Positions 14,976 to 22,510 of a stretch of 36,291 nt of DNA are shown piece after piece. The DNA is from Claveliimonas intestinigallinarum (lineage in GTDB: Bacteria; Bacillota; Clostridia; Lachnospirales; Lachnospiraceae), in NCBI GenBank assembly GCA_019115145.1, contig DXED01000024.1, positions 1-36,291 of the forward strand, read 5' to 3'. Every line of letters begins with the position of its first letter. Position 1 is the stretch's first letter. The notes below the pieces were generated by a model. It worked only from the letters and a program-made list of their open reading frames with translations. It was not told the DNA's origin and did not search any database. Position numbers and translations under genes: made by a program.

Positions 14976-15051
14976 TCCGCCTCCTTGTCAGAACGCACTT
15001 CCAGACTTTAGAATTCTCATGACTTTTGGAAACTTTGAAGATCTTCACGAA

Positions 15052-15088
15052 TAAAAAGATAACACCGGAGGCAGCCTGGGCTGCCTCC
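15052..15088 (-). terminator. Terminator between antitoxin RNA and toxin
   Basis: On the minus strand perfect 9-bp arms GGAGGCAGC and GCTGCCTCC (15080-15088 / 15067-15075) with a 4-base loop are followed, after a short gap, by TCTTTTTAT (15052-15060). Type III loci typically place a leaky terminator here so that antitoxin RNA exceeds toxin mRNA. Confidence 0.7.
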
Positions 15089-15163
15089 TCTGTGTCTCAT
15101 CCGCCAGGAAAGGCGGACACTCTTAATTTTCTCACTTGGGGCTGAGATACACCCTCTTCGAAT
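15089..15163 (-). ncRNA. Candidate type III antitoxin RNA with about two degenerate 34-base units
   Basis: This lies between a sigma-A promoter and the terminator upstream of toxN, the position of ToxI/AntiQ RNAs. On the minus strand AAGAG begins units at 15158 and 15124 (34 bases apart), and an AGAG begins near 15091 at about the same spacing. In both units TGAGA occurs 24-25 bases later. Unit 1 can form TCTCA/TGAGA (15130-15147); unit 2 forms TCCGCC/GGCGGA (15100-15117). The interior of the units differs, so repeats are much weaker than in classical ToxI arrays. The location is well supported and the exact repeat is not. Confidence 0.55.
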
Positions 15164-15169
15164 ACATCC

Positions 15170-15198
15170 AGTATAGCTTAGCCTGCGCAAAAAAGCAA
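15170..15198 (-). promoter_or_regulatory. Promoter of the type III toxin-antitoxin locus
   Basis: On the minus strand TTGCTT (15193-15198), a 17-base spacer and TATACT (15170-15175) would start transcription near 15163, right before the first antitoxin unit. The -35 overlaps a GCAAGCGC/GCGCTT palindrome just past the end of the maltodextrin operon. Confidence 0.7.
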
Positions 15199-15215
15199 GC
15201 GCTTTATGTCTCTTA

Positions 15216-16895
15216 TTAGCCTTTGCCGGACAGCACCATCAGCGCCTCGTAGGGCTGCAGTCTCCCCTGCTTCCAGCCTCTTCGCCCGCCTGCCTCTTTG
15301 TCTTCCCCGGCGCAGCTGTGGATCAGCACCTGGCCCTCTGCCCACTCCTTCGGCAGGTCACAGACGGCGTCCTCCCCCGAGAAGTTGGCAAGGACGAGAA
15401 GCCGGGTATCTCCGCTTGTCCTTGTGTAGGCAAAGATCTTTTCATCCTCCGGGAAGAGGAGCTCAAATCTTCCGTCCACAAAAACCGGGTACTCCTTTCG
15501 CAGAGCAACCAGCTTCTGATAAAACCGGAACACGGAGTCCGGATCCGCCATCTGCGCGGCGGCGTTGATCTCCCGGTAATTCGGGTTCACCTCGATCCAG
15601 GGCTCTCCCGCCGTAAAGCCGGCGCACCTGCTGTCGTCCCACTGCATGGGCGTGCGGGCGTTGTCCCGGCTCTTGGCGTAGATGGAGGCCATCACGTCGT
15701 CCCTATCGTAGCCTGCCTCCAGCCTCTCCTCATAGAGGTGCAGCGTCTCGATATCCCTGTAGTGGCTGATATCCTGGAAGCGGACATTGGTCATGCCCAG
15801 CTCCTCCCCCTGGAAAATGTAGGGCGTGCCCTGCATGCCGTGAAGGACACAGGCCAGCATCTTGGCGGATCTTGTCCGGTACTTCCCGTCGTCTCCCCAC
15901 CTGGAGACGATCCTTGGCAGGTCGTGGTTGTCCCAGAAGAGACTGTTCCAGCCCTTGCCGCCAAGCTCCACCTGCCATTTTGCCAGCGTCTCTTTCAGCT
16001 TCACCAGGCTTAAAGGAGCCAGATCCCACTTTGTCTTCCCCTCCTGCTGGTCCAGGCCGATGTGCTCGAACTGGAACACCATGGAGAACTCACTGCCGTC
16101 CGGATTGCTGTAGAGCTTCGCTCTCTCCGGGTCTGCTCCCCAGGCTTCCCCCACAGTGATGAGGTCCCCCTTCTGGAAGGTCTCCCGGCTCATCTCCCGG
16201 ATAAACTCGTGGAGTCTGGGGCCGTTGGCTGTGATCCTCCGGTCCGGCTCCTTGGCGATCTGGTCAATGACATCCAGGCGGAAGCCGCCCACGCCCTTGT
16301 CCATCCACCAAAGGATCATGTCGTAGATCTCCCGGCGCACCTTCTCATTTTCCCAGTTAAGATCGGGCTGCTTCACGGAGAACTGGTGGAAATAATACTG
16401 CTGGAGCTCCGGAACCCACTCCCAGGCCGGCCCGCCAAAGGCCGCCTCCATGTCATTGGGAAGCTCTCCTTCCACCCCGTCACGCCAGACATAGTAGTCG
16501 TGGTACGGGTTGTCCCTGCTCTTTTTCGCCTCCTGGAACCAGCGGTGCTCGTCGGAGGTGTGGTTCAGCACCAGATCCATGATGATGCGGATCCCCCGCT
16601 CCTTTGCCTCCGCAATGAGCTCCTCCATGTCGGACAGGCTGCCGAACATGGGGTCAATGTCCTGGTAGTCCGATATGTCGTAGCCGTTGTCGTCCTGGGG
16701 AGACCTGTACACAGGCGAGAGCCAGATGGCGTCAATACCAAGCTCTTTTAAATAGTCCAGCCGGCTGATGATGCCCTGGATATCCCCGATACCATCCCCG
16801 TTGCTGTCCTGGAAGCTGCGGGGGTAAATCTGATAGACCACCGCCTGCTGCCACCATTTTCTATCCGGTTTTCTCTCTGTCGTTCTGCCACTCAT
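15216..16895 (-). CDS. GH13 alpha-glucosidase (oligo-1,6-glucosidase / MalL type)
   Basis: This cytoplasmic GH13 enzyme, about 559 residues, hydrolyses short alpha-glucosides to glucose. It begins KWWQQAVVYQIYPRSFQDSNGDGIGDIQGI, typical of the oligo-1,6-glucosidase subfamily (GH13_31). Catalytic regions follow: MDLVLNHTSDEH (region I), QPDLNWE (region V), GFRLDVI with nucleophile Asp208, TVGEAWGA with acid Glu250 and FWDNHDLPR with Asp325. No signal peptide. The Val two residues after the nucleophile Asp, as in alpha-1,6-active members, supports isomaltose activity, but maltose or sucrose isomer specificity is not certain. AAAGGAGA precedes the ATG. It is the last gene of the nine-gene operon, with 6 bp to the previous gene. 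Confidence 0.93.
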   Translation of the reverse strand: MSGRTTERKPDRKWWQQAVVYQIYPRSFQDSNGDGIGDIQGIISRLDYLKELGIDAIWLSPVYRSPQDDNGYDISDYQDIDPMFGSLSDMEELIAEAKERGIRIIMDLVLNHTSDEHRWFQEAKKSRDNPYHDYYVWRDGVEGELPNDMEAAFGGPAWEWVPELQQYYFHQFSVKQPDLNWENEKVRREIYDMILWWMDKGVGGFRLDVIDQIAKEPDRRITANGPRLHEFIREMSRETFQKGDLITVGEAWGADPERAKLYSNPDGSEFSMVFQFEHIGLDQQEGKTKWDLAPLSLVKLKETLAKWQVELGGKGWNSLFWDNHDLPRIVSRWGDDGKYRTRSAKMLACVLHGMQGTPYIFQGEELGMTNVRFQDISHYRDIETLHLYEERLEAGYDRDDVMASIYAKSRDNARTPMQWDDSRCAGFTAGEPWIEVNPNYREINAAAQMADPDSVFRFYQKLVALRKEYPVFVDGRFELLFPEDEKIFAYTRTSGDTRLLVLANFSGEDAVCDLPKEWAEGQVLIHSCAGEDKEAGGRRGWKQGRLQPYEALMVLSGKG

Positions 16896-16901
16896 GCGCT
16901 T

Positions 16902-18689
16902 TCATCTCCTTTCCTTCCGCCGGATCAGCGTTCCCTTGCTTTCCAGCACTCCGTCTTCAAATCTTCTGGCGAAGAGGATCTCACCCTCCGGCCTGACCTC
17001 CATATCCTCGTCCGAACAGTTCAAGAGCACCTCGATCTCATTTTGCTGGCCGTCCAGCTTGATGTACTCCACGCAGCGGTCATTTTCATATTCGCGGGGA
17101 AAGTGAAAATAGAGACTCCGGCAGGCGTCCTCCTGCCTCCTCATGCGAATGAGGGAGCGCATGGCCGCGATCCTCTCCCGGTTCTGTGCTCTGTCCAGCT
17201 CATCCCAGGGCATACACCTTCTGCAGTCCGGGTCGTGGCCGCCCTCCATGGCGATCTCTGTCCCATAGTAGATGCAGGGGCTGCCCGGCATGGTAAAGAG
17301 GATTGCCAGCTGCTGATAAAAGATGTCCAGATCGTGGAACCGGTTCATGAGCCGCTCCGTGTCGTGGGAGTCCAGAAGATTGAACATGACGTTGTTGTTC
17401 TGCTGCATGTACATAGTGTAACAGCGGTTGATCATGTACTCGAACTCCTCCTTCTTTGCGCTCTTATCCAGGAAGAAATCGTGGATGCCGCTCATGAGAG
17501 GATAGTTCATGACCGAGTCGTACTCATCCCCCATGAGCCACTGGCTGGCGTCATGCCAGATTTCTCCCAGGAGGTAGATATCCTCCCTGCACCCCTTCAG
17601 ATGCTCCCGCATCTTTTTGAGGAAACGGTGGGATACTTCATTTCCCACATCGAAGCGGATGCCGTCTATGTCAAAGTCCCGGATCCATCCCTGGCACACC
17701 TGGCAGAAATAGTCGATGACCTGGTCATTGTTCGTGTTGAGCTTTGGCATCCAGTCCGCAAAGGCAAAGGAATAGAACCTTCCGTCCCTTGTGTCCTCCT
17801 GCTTGTCCGGCAGGGGCCACTGGTGGATCATAAACCAGTCCGCATACGGGGAGTCCTTCCCGTTTTTCAGCACGTCCTGCCAGGGGCCGAAGTGGCGCCC
17901 GCAGTGGTTGAACACCGCGTCCACCATGACCCGGATCCCCAGGGTGTGGGCCTCCTTCACCACTCTGGCAAAGGTCTCCCCGTCCCCGAAATGAGGATCG
18001 ATCCTCGTGTAATCCGTGGTGTCATACTTGTGGTTGGACTCCGCCTCCATGATAGGGTTGAGGTAGATCCCGGTGATCCCCAGGTCTGCCAGGTAAGGAA
18101 GTTTCTGTCGGATCCCCTCCAGGTTTCCCCCGAAGCGCTCCTCGTTGGTGACAGGCCCCTTCCGCCAGGGAACGATATCTCCCTCCGGGGCAGCGCTGTC
18201 CCGGGCAGCTCCTTCCGCGCCGGAAACTCCCCGGCAGAAGCGGTCCGGGAAGATCTGGTACCAGACTGTGTCGTTGACCCAGTCGGGGGTCCGGTTTACA
18301 TCCGCCGGGTTCATCCAGGGCACGGTAAAGCACTGGATCATCCTTCCCTCCATATCCATCTGCTCCTGGGTCAGGAAACCGTCCTCGCAGTAGTACCAGA
18401 CTTCTCTGTCCGTGTGGAGCTCAAAGTAATATTTGCATCTCTTGTAAGGCGGAACCAGAGTGGTGGTCCACCAGATCTGATGGCGGAGCCTCTTTTTGTA
18501 AACGATCTCCTCCCGCTTCCCGGTCCACTTCTCTTTCCCGCCAAGGATGCCCGCCTCGAAGGGGTCGCCGTGATGGATGAACACCCGCTTCACGTCGTAG
18601 CCGGTCTTTAAGTTGACCACCAGCTCGTCTTCATTTAAAGGATAGCTCATCTGCTCTGAAGTTTTGTGGTAAACGCCTGTAAATTCCAT
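16902..18689 (-). CDS. Neopullulanase/cyclomaltodextrinase-like GH13 enzyme with CBM34-like N-terminus
   Basis: The 595-residue enzyme belongs to the GH13_20 group (cyclomaltodextrinase, neopullulanase, maltogenic amylase). These hydrolyse short maltodextrins, cyclodextrins and pullulan in the cytoplasm. Residues 1-130 form a beta-rich N-terminal domain like CBM34. The barrel starts at WVNDTVWYQIFPDRF, then VDAVFNHCGRHFG, GIRFDVGNEVSHRF with Asp347, LLGEIWHDASQWL with Glu376 and NLLDSHDTERLMNRF with Asp443. The MPKLNTNN segment equals region V of this subfamily. No signal peptide. It lies 3 bp after malQ; substrate preference among the three is not decided by sequence. Confidence 0.92.
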   Translation of the reverse strand: MEFTGVYHKTSEQMSYPLNEDELVVNLKTGYDVKRVFIHHGDPFEAGILGGKEKWTGKREEIVYKKRLRHQIWWTTTLVPPYKRCKYYFELHTDREVWYYCEDGFLTQEQMDMEGRMIQCFTVPWMNPADVNRTPDWVNDTVWYQIFPDRFCRGVSGAEGAARDSAAPEGDIVPWRKGPVTNEERFGGNLEGIRQKLPYLADLGITGIYLNPIMEAESNHKYDTTDYTRIDPHFGDGETFARVVKEAHTLGIRVMVDAVFNHCGRHFGPWQDVLKNGKDSPYADWFMIHQWPLPDKQEDTRDGRFYSFAFADWMPKLNTNNDQVIDYFCQVCQGWIRDFDIDGIRFDVGNEVSHRFLKKMREHLKGCREDIYLLGEIWHDASQWLMGDEYDSVMNYPLMSGIHDFFLDKSAKKEEFEYMINRCYTMYMQQNNNVMFNLLDSHDTERLMNRFHDLDIFYQQLAILFTMPGSPCIYYGTEIAMEGGHDPDCRRCMPWDELDRAQNRERIAAMRSLIRMRRQEDACRSLYFHFPREYENDRCVEYIKLDGQQNEIEVLLNCSDEDMEVRPEGEILFARRFEDGVLESKGTLIRRKERR

Positions 18690-18692
18690 CTT

Positions 18693-20168
18693 TTATACCT
18701 CTTTCCGGGCCTGAATCAGCTTTCTGTATCCTGCAAGTTCCCGTCCGGCTCTGTCAAAGTCCGGCATATGCCACTCCCAGTTGGGGGAGCCCACTGTTCC
18801 CGGTGTGTTCATATGGCCCTCCCGGCCAAGTCCCAGGATGTCCTGCATGGGGATGATGGCGTACTGGGCCGGGCTGTGCAGCAGGTAGGTGATCAGCCTG
18901 TCCTTCACGGACCCTGCCCTGCACCCTTCCTTTTTAAGGAAGCGGCGCACCTTCCGCCTGGCGGCGGGGCTTAAATTCCCGTACCACTCCATAAGTGTGT
19001 CATTGTCATGGGTGCCGGTGTATATGATCATATTTTCTGTGTTTTCCGAGATATCACGGGCGTACTTTCCGCCTGTCTCAATGGAGAAGACAAGGATCTT
19101 CATGCCCTTTAAATGGTAGTGCTCTTTCAGCGTCAGAACCTCCGGACGCAGATCTCCCAGATCTTCCGCCACCAGCTCCACGTCGGGCAGCTTCTCTGTC
19201 AGCAGATCCAGCACCTCGTACCCGGGCGCCTCGATCCAGTCTCCCTCCACGGCTGTAGGGCAGGAGGCCGGGATCTTCCAGTAGGTGTCAAAAGCGCGGA
19301 AATGATCGATGCGCACAATGTCAAAGAGCTTTCCGCTGTAGCCGATCCGGTCCAGCCAGAACTGATAGTTCTGCTCCTTCATGTAGTCCCAGTCGTAGAT
19401 AGGATTGCCCCATCTCTGCCCTGTCTCACTGAAATAGTCCGGCGGAACGCCTGCTATGAAGATGGGACGTCCGTCCGTGTCCAGAAGGAAATTGTCCTTT
19501 CCTCCCCACACGTCCACAGAGTCCACGCCCACGTAGAAGGGCACGTCCCCCATGATGCGGATACCGTTTTCGTTGGCCGCTTTTTTCACCTTCATCCACT
19601 GGCAGAAGAACATATACTGGAGGAACACCTGGAAATCCGCCTCTTCCTTTTCCGGGGCAGTCAGCTCCCGCCGGGTCTTGGTCCAGTTTTTATCCTCCTC
19701 TTTCCACTCGTTCCAGCATGTGCCGCCGTTGCTTATCTTAAGGGCGCGGAACACGCCGTACTCCCAGGCCCACTCCTGCCGGGCGAAGGTCCGGAACTCT
19801 TCCTTCTGATCCAGCCCCTGCTCCCGGAATGCCTGCCAGGCCTCCTTAAGATAGGGAAGCTTGAAAGCGCGCACCGCATCGTAATCCACCCGGACTGCCT
19901 TTTCCCGGAACACCTCCGGCTGCTCTTTCAGAAGTCCCTCCTGGAAAAGCACATCCAGACTGATATACAGCTCATCTCCTGCGTAGGATGAGTAGGGCTG
20001 ATAAGGCGAATTGCCGTAGCCCACAGGGTTCAGGGGAAGGATCTGCCAGATCCCTGCCCCGCTTTCCTTCATCATCTCAATCCATCTGTATGCCGCCGGG
20101 CCCAGCTCCCCGATCCCTGTCCGGGAGGGGAGGGAGGACACGGGCATCAGTATGCCTGTCTGTCTCAT
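18693..20168 (-). CDS. malQ: 4-alpha-glucanotransferase (amylomaltase)
   Basis: MalQ (GH77) moves glucan segments between maltodextrins, releasing glucose and lengthening chains for phosphorylase. The 491 residues start MRQTGILMPVSSLPSRTGIGELG and contain WQILPLNPVGYGNSPYQPYSSYAGDELYIS. The catalytic set is VRIDHFRAFDTYW (nucleophile Asp), VAEDLGDL (acid Glu) and IYTGTHDNDTLMEW (third Asp). The C-terminus reads NTPGTVGSPNWEWHMP. I set the start at 20168 by its GAGAGGTATTATC site; upstream in-frame residues are not family-like. It lies 22 bp after glgP. Its product supplies substrate to the phosphorylase gene before it. Confidence 0.96.
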   Translation of the reverse strand: MRQTGILMPVSSLPSRTGIGELGPAAYRWIEMMKESGAGIWQILPLNPVGYGNSPYQPYSSYAGDELYISLDVLFQEGLLKEQPEVFREKAVRVDYDAVRAFKLPYLKEAWQAFREQGLDQKEEFRTFARQEWAWEYGVFRALKISNGGTCWNEWKEEDKNWTKTRRELTAPEKEEADFQVFLQYMFFCQWMKVKKAANENGIRIMGDVPFYVGVDSVDVWGGKDNFLLDTDGRPIFIAGVPPDYFSETGQRWGNPIYDWDYMKEQNYQFWLDRIGYSGKLFDIVRIDHFRAFDTYWKIPASCPTAVEGDWIEAPGYEVLDLLTEKLPDVELVAEDLGDLRPEVLTLKEHYHLKGMKILVFSIETGGKYARDISENTENMIIYTGTHDNDTLMEWYGNLSPAARRKVRRFLKKEGCRAGSVKDRLITYLLHSPAQYAIIPMQDILGLGREGHMNTPGTVGSPNWEWHMPDFDRAGRELAGYRKLIQARKEV

Positions 20169-20190
20169 GATAATACCTCTCTTATCTATT

Positions 20191-22452
20191 TTACAGATGC
20201 CAGATGTCTCTGTTGTACTCCGCGATGGTGCGGTCTGAGGAGAAGAAGCCTGCCTTTGCAATGTTCACCAGCATCTTCTTCGCCCACGCTGTCTCATCCT
20301 CGTAGTCTGCGAGCATCTGCTCTTTTGTGCGGATGTAATCCTTCACATCCAGAAGGGTCATGAACCAGTCTTTGCCCACGATCTCCTTGTAGAGTCTTCC
20401 CAGGTTCACCGGATCGCCGATCATGATCATCTCCTTGCTGATGATAAAGTCCACCAGCTCCTCGATCTGCGGATCGCTCTCGTAGATGGCTCTGGAATTG
20501 TAGGCGCTGTCAGCGTAGAGCTGGATGACCTTCTCGGACTTCTCGCCGAAGATATAGATGTTGTCATCCCCCACAAGCTGGTGGATCTCCACATTTGCAC
20601 CGTCCTCGGTTCCCAGTGTCACGGCTCCGTTCAGCATGAACTTCATGTTTCCGGTTCCGGAGGCCTCCTTGGACGCCAGGGAGATCTGCTCGGAGATGTC
20701 GCAGGCCGGGATCAGCTTCTCAGCCTTCGTCACATTGTAGTTTTCCACCATGACGATGCGCATGTACTTGTTGACATCCGGATCGTTGTTCACAAGCTGC
20801 TGCAGGCAGAGGATCAGATGGATGATGTCCTTTGCAATGGTGTAGGCCGGAGCAGCCTTGGCGCCGAAGATCATGGTGATGGGTCTTGCCGGCAGGTTGC
20901 CCTTCTTGATCTCCTTGTATTTGTAGATGGCGTAGAGGGCGTTCATCTGCTGTCTCTTGTACTCGTGGAGACGCTTGATCTGGATGTCAAATACGGAATT
21001 CTCGTCCACGTCCACATCCTGGGTCATCTTCAGATAGTTCTTCAGCTCCACCTTGGCGTCTTTCTTGATCTCCCTGAGGCGCTGAAGCACTTTCTCGTCA
21101 TCCTTGTATGCCAGCAGTTTCTCAAGCTGGGAAGCGTCCTCCACATACTCTTCTCCGATAAGCTCCTTCAGATAATCCGCAAGCTCATGGTTGCAGTGGA
21201 GAAGCCAGCGGCGGAAAGTGATGCCGTTTGTCTTGTTGTTGAACTTCTCCGGGTAAATATCATAGAAAGGCTTCAGCTCGGACTCTTTCAGTATCTCTGT
21301 GTGGAGGGCAGCCACACCATTCACCGCGTAGCCGTAGTGGATGTCGATATGGGCCATGTGTACCCGGTCCATCTTGTCGATGATGTACACTCTCTCGTCA
21401 TGGAAGTCTCTTCTCACCCTTGCGTCCAGCTCACGGATGATGGGCATAAGCTGGGGAACCACCTTCTCCAGGTAAGCGATGGGCCACTTCTCCAGAGCCT
21501 CTGCCAGGATGGTGTGGTTTGTGTAGGCGCATGTCTTTCTCACCACATCAACGGCTGTGTCCATATTGAAGCCCTTCTGGGTTGTCAGAATACGGATCAG
21601 CTCCGGGATCACCATGGTAGGATGGGTGTCGTTGATCTGGATGCACACATGCTCGTGGAGGTGATACAGGTTCACGCCTCTCTCCTGCGCCTCTTTCAGA
21701 ATGAGCTGGGCCGCGTTGCTGACCATGAAGTACTGCTGATAGATACGCAGAAGCTGTCCCGCCTCGTCGCTGTCATCCGGGTAGAGGAAGAGGGTCAGGT
21801 TCCTGCGGACATCACTCTTGTCAAACTGAATGCCGTCGTGGATCATGCTCTCGTCCACGGTATCGATGTCAAAGAGATGGAGCTTGTTGCAGCCGCTCTT
21901 GTATCCCGGCACGTCAATATCGTACATGGTGGAAGTAAGTGTAAAGTCCTTAAATGGCACTTCAAAATGGCAGTCTGTCTTTGTAAGCCATGAATTGTCT
22001 GTGATCCAGGGGTTTTTATCCTCCCACTGCTTGTTGTCCGCAAACTTCTGGAGGAACAGTCCGTCATGGTAATTAAGGCCCACGCCGTCCCCGGCAAGTC
22101 CCAGTGTGGCGATGGAGTCAAGGAAGCAGGCCGCCAGACGTCCAAGGCCTCCGTTTCCAAGGGAGGGCTCCAGCTCCACTTCCTCGATCTGTGTCAGATC
22201 GTGGCCGTATTTTTTCAGCACTTCCCTTGTCTCCTCAAAAACTCCCAGGTTGATCAGATTGTTGGACAGAAGCTTTCCAATCAGAAATTCCGCGGAAATG
22301 TAATATAATTTCCTGTCTCCTGTGTTGGCCTTCATGCCCTGCATTTTTTCCTTTGTCACAAAGAGAAGGGCTGTGTAGATCTCCTCCTTTGTGGCGTCTT
22401 TGATATCTTTCTGAAATTTTTCCTGCAATACACGCTGTAATGCCTGTTCCAT
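20191..22452 (-). CDS. glgP: Glycogen/maltodextrin phosphorylase (GT35)
   Basis: This PLP enzyme cuts terminal alpha-1,4 bonds with phosphate, giving glucose-1-phosphate. The 753 residues match the short bacterial phosphorylases. GNGGLGRLAACFLDSIATLGL, HEHVCIQINDTHPTMVIPELIRIL and KRLHEYKRQQMNALY are present. EASGTGNMKFMLNGAVTLGTEDGANVEI carries the PLP-binding Lys. The C-terminus is FSSDRTIAEYNRDIWHL. AAAGGAGA lies before the ATG at 22452. A 58-bp gap to the preceding gene holds GGTAT-TATC-ATACC (22497-22510), a possible internal control or promoter site. Whether glycogen or maltodextrin is the main substrate cannot be told; the operon favours imported maltodextrin as well as stored glycogen. 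Confidence 0.96.
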   Translation of the reverse strand: MEQALQRVLQEKFQKDIKDATKEEIYTALLFVTKEKMQGMKANTGDRKLYYISAEFLIGKLLSNNLINLGVFEETREVLKKYGHDLTQIEEVELEPSLGNGGLGRLAACFLDSIATLGLAGDGVGLNYHDGLFLQKFADNKQWEDKNPWITDNSWLTKTDCHFEVPFKDFTLTSTMYDIDVPGYKSGCNKLHLFDIDTVDESMIHDGIQFDKSDVRRNLTLFLYPDDSDEAGQLLRIYQQYFMVSNAAQLILKEAQERGVNLYHLHEHVCIQINDTHPTMVIPELIRILTTQKGFNMDTAVDVVRKTCAYTNHTILAEALEKWPIAYLEKVVPQLMPIIRELDARVRRDFHDERVYIIDKMDRVHMAHIDIHYGYAVNGVAALHTEILKESELKPFYDIYPEKFNNKTNGITFRRWLLHCNHELADYLKELIGEEYVEDASQLEKLLAYKDDEKVLQRLREIKKDAKVELKNYLKMTQDVDVDENSVFDIQIKRLHEYKRQQMNALYAIYKYKEIKKGNLPARPITMIFGAKAAPAYTIAKDIIHLILCLQQLVNNDPDVNKYMRIVMVENYNVTKAEKLIPACDISEQISLASKEASGTGNMKFMLNGAVTLGTEDGANVEIHQLVGDDNIYIFGEKSEKVIQLYADSAYNSRAIYESDPQIEELVDFIISKEMIMIGDPVNLGRLYKEIVGKDWFMTLLDVKDYIRTKEQMLADYEDETAWAKKMLVNIAKAGFFSSDRTIAEYNRDIWHL

Positions 22453-22510
22453 AATGAATACTCTCCTTTTCACATCTGATATTTCATAAACACTACGGTA
22501 TTATCATACC

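Noticed and set aside
14668..15048. Minus-strand ORF overlapping the toxin start and antitoxin terminator
   Set aside because: It is in another frame from the toxin, has no ribosome site, and reads through the conserved toxin codons out of frame.
15194..15208. cre-like catabolite repression site
   Set aside because: The core AAGCGCTT is present, but at least two conserved outer positions differ; recorded only as a possibility within the toxin promoter finding.
22497..22510. GGTAT-TATC-ATACC palindrome before glgP as a promoter
   Set aside because: TATGAT/GATAAT on the minus strand could be a -10 but no acceptable -35 is found at 16-18 bp.
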